This document shows, piece after piece, positions 1 through 6,825 of a DNA stretch of 8,216 nucleotides. Position 1 is the first letter of the stretch, and every line of letters starts with the position of its first letter. The notes below the pieces were generated by a model. That model worked only from the letters and a program-made list of their open reading frames with translations. It did not search any database and had not been told where the DNA came from. A program made the translations under genes and the position numbers. Source of the stretch: Alphaproteobacteria bacterium (GTDB lineage: Bacteria; Pseudomonadota; Alphaproteobacteria; Micavibrionales; UBA2020); contig JADYYV010000156.1 in assembly GCA_020853455.1 (NCBI GenBank), positions 1 to 8,216 of the forward strand, read 5' to 3'.

Positions 1-109
1 GCAACGCATGGGTCAGAAAATGAACCTTCGCGTCGCGCCACGGAACCAGCTTGCCGTTCATCCAGATTTGCCCGTCGCGATCGTCGTAGGGGATGAGAGA
101 GCCGGCCAT
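1..109 (-). CDS. ilvE: Branched-chain amino acid aminotransferase, N-terminal part (runs off window start)
   Basis: This is the first 36 codons of a gene whose remainder lies before position 1. The product should be the PLP-dependent (fold type IV) aminotransferase that interconverts leucine, isoleucine and valine with their 2-oxo acids in the cytoplasm. What shows it is the visible N-terminus: MAGSLIPYDDRDG, then IWMNGKLVPWRDAKVHFLTHAL. This follows the family pattern (I-W-x-N-G, then W-x-D-A-K-V-H, then H-A-L) seen at the start of E. coli IlvE. The catalytic lysine lies outside the window. The ATG (complement of 107-109) is preceded by AAGGAA about seven bases upstream, a good ribosome binding site, which fixes the start. 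The gene is transcribed away from the response-regulator operon across a 55-base spacer. D-amino-acid or aminodeoxychorismate transaminases share the fold, but this N-terminus favours IlvE. Confidence 0.85.
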   Translation of the reverse strand, partial: MAGSLIPYDDRDGQIWMNGKLVPWRDAKVHFLTHAL

Positions 110-164
110 GTCGTATTCCTTTTCGGGGTGTAATTTTGATGGAGTTATCCTATCCTGAAACACT
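110..164. promoter_or_regulatory. Divergent promoter region between ilvE and the response-regulator operon
   Basis: This 55-base spacer must serve two divergently transcribed units, so promoters for ilvE (leftward) and the two-component operon (rightward) should lie in or next to it. It is A+T-rich compared with the flanking genes and carries a tandem TATCC-TATCC at 146-155. The ilvE ribosome binding site lies at its left edge (AAGGAA on the minus strand, about 116-121). I cannot place either -35/-10 pair with confidence; rightward -10-like candidates are around 150-166. The right part forms one arm of the dyad listed separately. Confidence 0.45.
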
Positions 165-180
165 ATGGGGATACAACTCC
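141..180. repeat. Imperfect inverted repeat (possible operator) at the start of the response-regulator gene
   Basis: GGAGTT-ATCC (141-150) is mirrored by GGATACAACTCC (169-180), whose reverse complement is GGAGTT-GT-ATCC. That gives ten matching bases per arm with a two-base insertion in one arm, around an 18-base centre. It may be an operator read by the response regulator itself or by another factor, or an RNA hairpin in the leader. If translation starts at 192 rather than 165, the whole dyad is untranslated leader. Function is inference. Confidence 0.4.
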
Positions 181-911
181 AAAATGAAGTTATGAATAAT
201 ACAAAACCCGCCGATATTAGCCCCGATAAAAAACCGCACATTCTTGTCGTGGACGATGACGAACGCCTGCGCGATTTGCTGCAGCGCTTTCTGGTCGAGC
301 ATGGGTTTCTGGTGACGACGGCAACCGATGCTGCGGATGCGCGCGGGATTTTAAAATACCTTGCCTATGACCTGATCATTTGCGACGTGATGATGCCGGG
401 TGAAGACGGCATGGCGCTGACCAAGGCGCTGAAAAAACAAGGCCTCGCCGCGCCGATATTGCTGCTGACCGCGCTTGGCGAAATTGAATCGCGCATCAGC
501 GGGTTCGAGGCGGGAGCGGATGATTACCTGCCCAAGCCGTTCGAGCCTCGCGAGTTGCTGCTGCGCATCACCGCGATTTTGCGCCGGATAGCCGCCAAGC
601 CGCCCGAAAAAGAAGAAAAAATCCGACTTGGAAAATGGACGCTTGATCTTGACCGCGGCGAATTGACGAGCGGCGAGGAGCGCGTGACGCTGACATCCGT
701 AGAACATACGCTGCTGAAGGCGCTTGCCAGCAAAAAAGGCGAAGTCGTGAGCCGCGAGGAACTGGCGGAACTGTGCCAGATGAACGCGAATGAACGCACG
801 ATCGACGTACAGGTGACGCGCCTGCGCAAAAAGGTCGAGGAAGATCCGAAGCTGCCGAGATTTATACAGACTGTGCGCGGTAAAGGCTACGTATTGTGGA
901 CGGACGCATGA
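165..911 (+). CDS. OmpR-family two-component response regulator
   Basis: This is a cytoplasmic transcription factor that is phosphorylated by a histidine kinase, here very probably the product of the next gene, and then binds promoters. The receiver domain spans about residues 24-141: acidic pocket D30/D31/D32 in ILVVDDDERL, phospho-acceptor D74 in IICDVMMPG, switch T102 in LLLTAL and conserved K124 in YLPKPF. The winged-helix DNA-binding domain covers about 152-246, with the typical end DVQVTRLRKKVEEDP...IQTVRGKGYVL. Length (248 aa) is normal. The start is uncertain: neither ATG at 165 nor the in-frame ATG at 192 has a clear ribosome binding site. The shorter form (239 aa) would still contain the whole receiver domain and would leave the dyad at 141-180 in the leader. 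The TGA overlaps the kinase ATG by four bases. The sequence does not show which OmpR subfamily it is, so no symbol is given. Confidence 0.95.
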   Translation: MGIQLQNEVMNNTKPADISPDKKPHILVVDDDERLRDLLQRFLVEHGFLVTTATDAADARGILKYLAYDLIICDVMMPGEDGMALTKALKKQGLAAPILLLTALGEIESRISGFEAGADDYLPKPFEPRELLLRITAILRRIAAKPPEKEEKIRLGKWTLDLDRGELTSGEERVTLTSVEHTLLKALASKKGEVVSREELAELCQMNANERTIDVQVTRLRKKVEEDPKLPRFIQTVRGKGYVLWTDA

Positions 912-2251
912 CGGCATTCAAACGCCTGAAACAGCGCCTGCTGCCCCGCACATTGTTCGCGCGGTCGCTGGTCATTCTGGCGACGCCGATTTTCCTGCTG
1001 CAGCTGATTGTCGCCTTTATCTTTTTCGACCGCCAGTGGGATGCGATGAGCGACAAGCTGGTCGGCGCGCTGGCGGGCGAGATCGATATGCTGACCGAGA
1101 GGATTGTGGATGCTAAATCCGATGCCAGCGTGCAGCGCATTATCAAGCAGGCCTCCCGCAGCCTAGACCTTGCCGTCACGATCAAGCAGGATGCCGACAG
1201 TGTCAAGAAATCGGAGCTGTCGTTCCAGACGTTCGCGTGGTTCAGCATCGCGCAAAAGCTTCAGATCGCGTTGAAAAAGAAACTGGACACGCCGTTCAGC
1301 ATTCGTCCGTATGAAAAAGACAAGGTTTTCGAAATCGTCGTCGCCATCGGCGGCAAGGAAACCATCCACTTCATCTGCCCCGACCGGCGCATCTACAGCC
1401 CGACAACCTATATTTTCGTTCTCTGGCTGATCGGCAGCGCGGGGCTGCTGCTTGTCATTTCCATGATGTTTATGCGCAACCAGATCCGCCCCATCATGCG
1501 TCTTGCGGTCGCCGCCGAAAAATTCGGCAAAGGACAGGATGTGCCGGATTTCAAGCCTGTCGGCGCGCATGAAGTGCGGCAGGCGTCACGCGCCTTCCTG
1601 GAAATGAAAGAGCGCCTGAAACGCCAGATGGAACAGCGCACGGCGATGTTGTCCGGCGTATCGCACGACCTGCGCACGCCGCTGACGCGCATGAAGCTGG
1701 AGCTTGCGCTGTCGAAAGATACCAAAGGTGCCGAAAACCTGCGTCAGGATATCGACGAAATGGAAAAAATGATCGAGGGGTATCTGACCTTCGCCAAGGG
1801 CGAAAGCGACGAAACTCCGGAAATGATCGACCTCAAAACCGTGCTGGAACGGGTCGTGGGAAAATCGAAACGGCAAGGCAGCGATGTCAGCGAAACGCTG
1901 CCGGAAACGCGCATGATGATCCGCCTGCGGCCCGTGGCGATCGAGCGTGCGATTGCCAATGTCGTGTCGAACGCATGCAAATACGCAAAGCATGTCTGGA
2001 TTACCGCCTACGAACAGTCCGAGGCGTTTGAAATCGTCGTCGATGACGACGGCCCCGGAATTTCCGCCGATTTGCGGGACGAGGTGTTCCGTCCATTCTT
2101 CCGTGTCGAAAAATCCCGCAATAAAAAAACCGGCGGCATCGGCCTTGGCCTGTCCATCGCGCAGGATATCGTGCATGGTCACGGCGGAGAAATTTTTCTG
2201 GAAGACAGCAACCGGGGCGGGTTGCGCGTTGTGATTCGGTTGCCGCTATGA
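908..2251 (+). CDS. EnvZ-like membrane sensor histidine kinase
   Basis: This inner-membrane kinase should autophosphorylate in response to an envelope signal and pass the phosphate to the preceding regulator. In the 447-aa product, TM1 is about residues 21-40, a periplasmic sensor region of roughly 125 residues follows, TM2 is about 166-188, and HAMP is about 189-240. The H-box is SGVSHDLRTPLTR with H253. The ATPase domain shows the N-box NVVSNACKYA (N355), G1 motif DDDGPGIS, F-box RPFFRVEKS and G2 motif GGIGLGLSIA, so all catalytic motifs are present. The periplasmic region resembles no sensor domain I can name. I chose ATG 908, which overlaps the regulator stop as ATGA; a longer in-frame GTG at 896 adds only four residues. 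The stop again overlaps the next start by four bases, so expression is probably translationally coupled to both neighbours. Confidence 0.94.
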   Translation: MTAFKRLKQRLLPRTLFARSLVILATPIFLLQLIVAFIFFDRQWDAMSDKLVGALAGEIDMLTERIVDAKSDASVQRIIKQASRSLDLAVTIKQDADSVKKSELSFQTFAWFSIAQKLQIALKKKLDTPFSIRPYEKDKVFEIVVAIGGKETIHFICPDRRIYSPTTYIFVLWLIGSAGLLLVISMMFMRNQIRPIMRLAVAAEKFGKGQDVPDFKPVGAHEVRQASRAFLEMKERLKRQMEQRTAMLSGVSHDLRTPLTRMKLELALSKDTKGAENLRQDIDEMEKMIEGYLTFAKGESDETPEMIDLKTVLERVVGKSKRQGSDVSETLPETRMMIRLRPVAIERAIANVVSNACKYAKHVWITAYEQSEAFEIVVDDDGPGISADLRDEVFRPFFRVEKSRNKKTGGIGLGLSIAQDIVHGHGGEIFLEDSNRGGLRVVIRLPL

Positions 2252-3450
2252 AGTCGCGCGGGTTCACATTGATCGAAACAGCCATGGTGCTGATGATCGC
2301 CGGCTTGCTGCTCGCGTCGTTCCTTCAATATTACACGGTGATGCTGCAAAAGCAGAAATACGACGTTACGCGCCAGCGCATGCGCGATATTCGCACGGCG
2401 CTGACAATTTATTCGGCCACAAATTTGCGGCTTCCTTGCCCGGATTCACCCGAAGGAAACGCGGATATGAAACCGCGCCGGCGCAGCAAAGGCGGGCTTG
2501 CAACCGAAGCGGTAAAGGATGACGACGATGTTTGCGCAGCCGACGCAAAACCGGCTGACGGCGTTATTGTGTTCAAGGATAAAGATACTGATAGAAAAGA
2601 AAGCGAAGTATGGATCGGCGCGCTGCCCATCCGCCGCCTGCGGATGGAGACGGAGCAGGGCGTCGATGGCTGGGGCAACCGTTTCACCTATGACGTCACG
2701 CGGAAATTGACGCTGCCGGAAGGCATGCACGATAATCCGCTGCCCCTGGGGTCGATTACGGTGGTTGACGAGTTCGGCAAGAATATCATCGACAAACCTG
2801 ATACCGGCCGATGGGTGCTTGTGTCGCACGGGCCCGACGGTGCCGGCGGCTGGATGGCGACCGGCGGCCATAAAAATTGCAGCAAGAAGACGATTGATGC
2901 GGAAAACTGCGATGATGATGCCACCTTTGTGATGGCGCCGTATGCGCGCAAGGCCGGAAAATGGTACTTTGACGATCTCGTGATTCATGACGACGCTGAT
3001 GCCGGCGGCAATATCTTTGACAAGATTATTGCATGTAATTCAAAGCGCAAATTTTACGCGCCCGGGGAAAAAGCGGCCGATAACGACGGCTGCATTGGTA
3101 CGATGAACGCATGGGAAGGCGTATGCCTGCAGTCAGAAGTTACGGATGAAAACGACGTGGTGCATAAAAAACCGGCAAGCTTCGCCTTGCCGCCGACAAT
3201 AGGCGCGGGCGGCGATTGCGGCTGTCAGGTCGGCTACAAGCTTCTAAAGGGCGGTCAATGGGATGACGGCTTTGCGAAGCTTTATGTCGGCTCGGGCTCG
3301 AACCTGTCCTTCACCGATCCGGCGGGCAATACGATTCCTGTGGGCGATCCCCTCGCCAACGGCGCGCTGCCGCTGGGCGTCGAACCTACCGCAACGCCTG
3401 CAAGGCAGTATATGCAGCGAACCACACTGTTTACCTGCGTTCAGGAGTAA
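2248..3450 (+). CDS. Large prepilin-like protein with type IV/type II N-terminal methylation signal
   Basis: This is probably an exported pseudopilin-like protein processed by a prepilin peptidase encoded elsewhere. The N-terminus MKSRG-FTLIE is a class III signal: short basic leader, Gly5/Phe6 cleavage site, and Glu at mature position 5. A hydrophobic helix follows to about residue 27. Later landmarks are RLPCPDSPEG (61-70), QGVDGWGNRFTYD (about 137-149) and VLVSHGPDGAGGW (190-202), the last resembling segments of other bacterial prepilin-like proteins. Length (400 aa) is well above usual pseudopilins (about 120-250 aa). The globular part holds ten cysteines (64, 96, 211, 221, 263, 282, 293, 324, 326, 397) and several aspartate clusters, suggesting disulfides and possibly metal binding; that is inference. 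It starts inside the kinase stop codon (ATGA) with no clear ribosome binding site, so it probably depends on kinase translation. No assembly genes are present. The specific function is unknown. Confidence 0.85.
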   Translation: MKSRGFTLIETAMVLMIAGLLLASFLQYYTVMLQKQKYDVTRQRMRDIRTALTIYSATNLRLPCPDSPEGNADMKPRRRSKGGLATEAVKDDDDVCAADAKPADGVIVFKDKDTDRKESEVWIGALPIRRLRMETEQGVDGWGNRFTYDVTRKLTLPEGMHDNPLPLGSITVVDEFGKNIIDKPDTGRWVLVSHGPDGAGGWMATGGHKNCSKKTIDAENCDDDATFVMAPYARKAGKWYFDDLVIHDDADAGGNIFDKIIACNSKRKFYAPGEKAADNDGCIGTMNAWEGVCLQSEVTDENDVVHKKPASFALPPTIGAGGDCGCQVGYKLLKGGQWDDGFAKLYVGSGSNLSFTDPAGNTIPVGDPLANGALPLGVEPTATPARQYMQRTTLFTCVQE

Positions 3451-4015
3451 GGAAATCAAAGGCCTGTTCCAGCAAGCCTGTGCGCTTGTCGATCGCGGCC
3501 ATTGTTTTAGACAGGTCGGGCGTTTTGTCCTGTTCCCATGCGTGGACAAGCGAGAGAAAAAGCGCGCTCATGGCGGCAACACCAAACGGCTTGAGCTGTT
3601 TTTTGCAGGGCGCGCCTGCAAGGTCGAGCATACGTTCCATGGTGCGATAAAAACTTTTGGCGAAGCGTTTGACGAGTTTCGGATGTTTCAACACAGCAGG
3701 TGCGATCGCAAAAAAGGCATCGCGATGCCCCTGCGCCAGCTCGAACCGCGTCATCAGGATTTCCATCAGGTTATCGCGCCAGTTATCGCCCAGATGGTTT
3801 TCGACCGTCGCGGCTGTTTCAGATTCAAGGCTGCGCAGCGCCTGTTCCATCACCGCCCAGACATCCTTGAAAGATGCCGAAACCGTTTTGAGCGGCAGCC
3901 TTGCTTTTTTTGCGATATCCGCCAGCGAAAGGGCATCCCAACCCTGCTTTCCGGCGAGGAAAAGGGCTGAATCGACAATGGTTTTCGTCTGGTCTGTTTT
4001 GCGTTTTTGTGCCAT
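3431..4015 (-). CDS. TetR-family transcriptional regulator
   Basis: This is a probable cytoplasmic dimeric DNA-binding regulator, usually a repressor released by a small ligand. The 194-aa product has a TetR N-terminal helix-turn-helix at about residues 10-57: TIVDSALFLAGKQGWDALSL, then ADIAKKARLPLKTVSASF. The all-helical C-terminal region (about 60-190) ends in TMAAIDKRTGLLEQAFDFL, reminiscent of the TetR/COQ9-like proteins common in alphaproteobacteria; that subfamily call is from memory. The recognition helix is atypical: the usual Y-x-H/Y-F-x-S-K-E segment is replaced by SASFKDVWA. ATG at 4013-4015 gives a normal N-terminal length, with only a weak ribosome binding site (GGTAAG). Divergent placement beside adenosine kinase makes that operon a candidate target. 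Its 3' end overlaps the prepilin-like gene tail-to-tail by 20 bases. Confidence 0.85.
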   Translation of the reverse strand: MAQKRKTDQTKTIVDSALFLAGKQGWDALSLADIAKKARLPLKTVSASFKDVWAVMEQALRSLESETAATVENHLGDNWRDNLMEILMTRFELAQGHRDAFFAIAPAVLKHPKLVKRFAKSFYRTMERMLDLAGAPCKKQLKPFGVAAMSALFLSLVHAWEQDKTPDLSKTMAAIDKRTGLLEQAFDFLTPERR

Positions 4016-4045
4016 GTTCTTACCAATATCATTTTAGAGGGTTAC
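4016..4045. promoter_or_regulatory. 30-base divergent gap between tetR-like gene and adenosine kinase
   Basis: Only 30 bases separate the two start codons. The right end carries the ribosome binding site of adenosine kinase (AGAGGG, 4036-4041, four bases before the ATG at 4046). The gap is too short for two independent promoters, so at least one must lie within a neighbouring coding sequence. A regulator bound here could affect both genes. I see no clear palindromic operator in the gap. Confidence 0.4.
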
Positions 4046-5041
4046 ATGACAGATAGCAATCTTGACTTGGTCGGCATCGGCAACGCGATTGTGGACGTTT
4101 TGTCGCGCACGGGTGACGAATTCCTGTCCAATAACCGCATCCACAAGGGTACGATGACCCTGATCGAGGCGGAGCAGGCAGAAACCCTCTACGCCAAGCT
4201 GGGGCCCGGCATGGAAATATCGGGCGGTTCCGCCGCCAACACCGTCGCCGCTTTTGCCAACATGAGCGGCAAGGCGGGTTATATCGGCAAGGTCGCGAAT
4301 GACCAGCTGGGTGGCGTGTTCCGTCACGATATCAAAGCCTATGGCGTAAAATTTGAAACTCCCGCGCTTGAAGACGGCCCGCCCACGGCGCGCTGCCTGA
4401 TCCTGATCACGCCCGATGCCCAGCGCACGATGTGCACCTTCCTGGGGGCCTGCGTCTGGATTGCGCCGTCCGATCTTGACGAAAACATGATCAAGAACGC
4501 GCAAGTGACGTATCTGGAGGGGTACCTGTTCGACCGCGACCGCGCAAAACAGACGTTCCGCAAGGCATCCGAACTTGCGCGCGGCGCAGGCAAGAAAGTC
4601 TCGCTGACTCTCTCCGATCCTTTCTGCGTAAAACGCCATCGCGATGAATTCCTCGATCTCGTGACGACGGGTACGGACATCCTGTTCTCCAACGAAGCGG
4701 AAATTTTCGAGCTGTTCCAGACCGAAAATTTCAACGAAGCCGTCTTGCGCGCGCGCGAAGCTTGCCCGCTCACCATCATCACGCGCTCCGCGAACGGTTC
4801 GGTCATCGTGACGGATAAAGAAGTCATCGAAGTCGCCGCCGAACCGCCCGCCTGCATCGTCGATACGACCGGTGCGGGGGATATGTATGCGGCAGGGTTC
4901 CTCTATGGCTTTACGCGCGGCAAGCCGCTGGCCGAATGCGGGCGCATCGGTTCTATCGCGGCATCCGAAGTCATCGCGCATATCGGCGCCCGCCCGCAGC
5001 GCGACCTGAAGGCGATGCTGCAGGAAAAAAAGGCGGTCTGA
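4046..5041 (+). CDS. Adenosine kinase (PfkB/ribokinase family)
   Basis: This cytoplasmic enzyme is predicted to phosphorylate adenosine to AMP with ATP, in purine salvage. The 331-aa product has the PfkB hallmarks: N-terminal LVGIGNAIVDVLS (8-20), the substrate-side motif SGGSAANTVAAFA (59-71), NEAE (216-219) for Mg/ATP handling, and the C-terminal signature DTTGAGDMYAAGF (273-285), whose D279 is the expected catalytic base. The GNAIVDV start and the NRIHKGTMTLI segment fit the bacterial adenosine kinase branch better than ribokinase or fructokinase, though substrate cannot be proved from sequence. ATG 4046 is chosen because of the ribosome binding site AGAGGG just upstream; a longer TTG start at 4007 would overlap the TetR gene. 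The TGA (5039-5041) directly abuts the TTG start of the binding protein in the same frame, so the two genes are probably co-transcribed and coupled. Confidence 0.9.
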   Translation: MTDSNLDLVGIGNAIVDVLSRTGDEFLSNNRIHKGTMTLIEAEQAETLYAKLGPGMEISGGSAANTVAAFANMSGKAGYIGKVANDQLGGVFRHDIKAYGVKFETPALEDGPPTARCLILITPDAQRTMCTFLGACVWIAPSDLDENMIKNAQVTYLEGYLFDRDRAKQTFRKASELARGAGKKVSLTLSDPFCVKRHRDEFLDLVTTGTDILFSNEAEIFELFQTENFNEAVLRAREACPLTIITRSANGSVIVTDKEVIEVAAEPPACIVDTTGAGDMYAAGFLYGFTRGKPLAECGRIGSIAASEVIAHIGARPQRDLKAMLQEKKAV

Positions 5042-5044
5042 TTG
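5030..5044 (+). promoter_or_regulatory. Ribosome binding site and TTG start at a zero-gap TGA-TTG junction
   Basis: AAGGCGG (5030-5036) lies five bases before TTG 5042-5044, inside the last codons of adenosine kinase. The TTG is preferred over the next in-frame ATG (5066) because only the longer form yields a complete signal peptide with an N-terminal arginine. Stop and start codons are adjacent and in the same frame, which favours reinitiation by ribosomes finishing the kinase gene. Confidence 0.6.
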
Positions 5045-6811
5045 CGTTTTCTCGCCTTCATCCTGATGCTTCTGGCGGCGTCGCCTGCGCTGGCGGAGCG
5101 TAGCCATGCGATTGCCATGCATGGCAGCCCTAAATATGCGGCGGATTTTAAATACCTGTCCTACGTCAATCCCGATGCGCCCAAAGGCGGCGACCTGCGC
5201 CTGTCGAAAGGTGGCACGTTCGATACTCTCAATACCTACATCATTACAGGTAATAAGGTTGAGGGGCTGAAGTATTGTAACGACCAGCTGATGCAACGTG
5301 TGTGGGACGAGCCCTTTACCCTCTACGGCTTGGTTGCCGAAAACGTCGATGTAGCCCCGGACAGATCATGGATCAAATTTCATCTTCGTAAAGAGGCAAG
5401 GTTTCACGACGGAAAACCTATGACTGCGGAAGATGTCAAATTTAGCTATGAACATTTTAGAAAAGATGGGCCTCCTATCCGCCGTCGAGTGTATGGGCTG
5501 ATTACAAAGGTTGATATCTCTTCACCCCAGGATATCAAATTCACTTTCGGACCCGGCTATGATCATGAAAGCGTCATGATTTTAGGGCTGATGCAGGTTC
5601 TGCCGAAACATTACTGGGAAAAGTCGGATATCACTAAAACAACCCTGAAACCGCCACTTTGCAGTGGCCCGTATAAAATCACGTCGGTCGAGCCAGGTCG
5701 CAAGATTGTTTATGAACGCGTGAAGGATTATTGGGCGAAAGACCTACCCGTGAATGTGGGGCAATATAATTTCGACACCATTACTTACACCTATTTTCGC
5801 GATGACGATATTTCCATTCAGGCATTCAAGTCCGGCGATTATAACTTGCGCAATGAATTTGACGTGACCAAATGGCAAACTCGTTATGACTTCACCGCGC
5901 TCGACGAAGGTAAGGTTGTCAAGGAAGAGATCGCTCATCAGCGACCTGAATGGCTGAAGGCATTGATTTTCAACACGCGCCGTCCCATGTTCGCAGATAT
6001 CCGCGTGCGCAAGGCATTGTCCTATCTGTTCAATGCCGACTGGCTGAACAAATCGCTGTATTTTGGCAAAATGCAGCGCATCGCAAGCGCTTTCCCCAAT
6101 TCCGAACTTGCCGCATCCGGCAAGCCTGAGGGAGAGGAGTTGCGCATCCTTGAAGAATATAAAGCAGACCTGCCTGCGGCAGTTTTTGGTGAAGCATTTA
6201 AACCGAATGAGAAGAACGGCCGCGATGCGCGGCGCGAGGCGATTGCGCTGTTGAAGGAAGCGGGCTGGGTTTATAAAGATGCCAAGCTGGTCGATGCAAA
6301 TGGCAAACAGCTCAGCTTTGAAATCCTGCTCGGCGATTATGCCGATGAAAAAATCGCCCTCGAATTCACCCGCGACCTGAAAAAAGCGGGCATCGATGCG
6401 CGTGTGCGCACGGTAGATAACGCACAATTCGTCGGACGGCAAGATGCCTACGATTTCGATGTTATCGGTTGGCGTTGGATTAATACTCTCTCGCCCGGTA
6501 ACGAACAGGTGAATTACTGGGGCGCGAAATCTGCCGAGAGCAAGGGTGCGCGTAATTACGCGGGTATCATGAACAAGGCGGTCGATGCGCTGGCGGACAG
6601 CATCGGGCGGTCGGAAACCCGTGAAACGCTTGTGGCGCGCACCCATGCGCTCGACCGCGCCCTGATGCAGGGCTATTACATGATTCCCTTGTTTTTCCTC
6701 GGCAAGGACTTGGTCGCGCATACGTCAGATATCCACAGACCTTCCGTAACTCCGATTTATGGCATGGTTCTGGAAAGCTGGTGGCATGAAGCCGCTGATA
6801 AATCTCCCTAA
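5042..6811 (+). CDS. Periplasmic extracellular solute-binding protein, family 5, YejA-like
   Basis: This is the substrate-capturing component of a peptide-type ABC importer. The 589-aa product has a Sec signal peptide, MRFLAFILMLLAASPALA, cleaved near residue 18. The mature start resembles E. coli YejA: PKYAADFKYLSYVNPDAPKG followed by GGTFDTLN. The SBP_bac_5 core runs from about residue 85 to 500 (WDEPFTLYGLVAENV, FHDGKPMTAEDVKFS, CSGPYKI at 207-213), with later family segments RRPMFADIRVRKALSYLF and FPNSELAASGKPEG. Length matches the family (about 600). YejA homologues bind peptides and, in E. coli, serve microcin C uptake; the ligand here is unknown. No permease or ATPase genes follow, so partners must be encoded elsewhere. 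Roughly 5220-5900 is clearly more A+T-rich than the rest of the gene. Two cysteines (79, 207) could pair in the periplasm, which is inference. Confidence 0.9.
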   Translation: MRFLAFILMLLAASPALAERSHAIAMHGSPKYAADFKYLSYVNPDAPKGGDLRLSKGGTFDTLNTYIITGNKVEGLKYCNDQLMQRVWDEPFTLYGLVAENVDVAPDRSWIKFHLRKEARFHDGKPMTAEDVKFSYEHFRKDGPPIRRRVYGLITKVDISSPQDIKFTFGPGYDHESVMILGLMQVLPKHYWEKSDITKTTLKPPLCSGPYKITSVEPGRKIVYERVKDYWAKDLPVNVGQYNFDTITYTYFRDDDISIQAFKSGDYNLRNEFDVTKWQTRYDFTALDEGKVVKEEIAHQRPEWLKALIFNTRRPMFADIRVRKALSYLFNADWLNKSLYFGKMQRIASAFPNSELAASGKPEGEELRILEEYKADLPAAVFGEAFKPNEKNGRDARREAIALLKEAGWVYKDAKLVDANGKQLSFEILLGDYADEKIALEFTRDLKKAGIDARVRTVDNAQFVGRQDAYDFDVIGWRWINTLSPGNEQVNYWGAKSAESKGARNYAGIMNKAVDALADSIGRSETRETLVARTHALDRALMQGYYMIPLFFLGKDLVAHTSDIHRPSVTPIYGMVLESWWHEAADKSP

Positions 6812-6825
6812 CTGCGGTTGGGGTA

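Noticed and set aside
896..911. GTG at 896 as the histidine kinase start
   Set aside because: ATG at 908 forms the standard ATGA overlap with the regulator stop; the GTG form would add only four residues with no better ribosome binding site.
3263..3970. Plus-strand open frame of 235 codons across the prepilin end and the TetR gene
   Set aside because: It is out of frame with the prepilin-like gene and antisense to a convincing TetR helix-turn-helix protein. No homology-like features are visible.
5026..5032. In-frame A AAA AAG slippery heptamer near the end of adenosine kinase, suggesting programmed -1 frameshifting
   Set aside because: The heptamer is in the correct phase, but a -1 shift gives only about 23 extra unremarkable codons ending at TAG 5101 and does not enter the binding-protein frame. 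Lys-Lys codons of this type are common by chance.
4034..5296. Long minus-strand open frame (420 codons) opposite adenosine kinase and the start of the binding protein
   Set aside because: The opposite strand encodes unmistakable PfkB motifs. The antisense translation is low-complexity in character, rich in Arg, Gly and His, and shows no domain or ribosome binding site. It is a codon-bias shadow.
5744..6721. Minus-strand open frame of 325 codons opposite the binding protein
   Set aside because: It is antisense to conserved family 5 binding-protein segments, has no recognisable motif, and spans the composition change without regard to it. Shadow frame.
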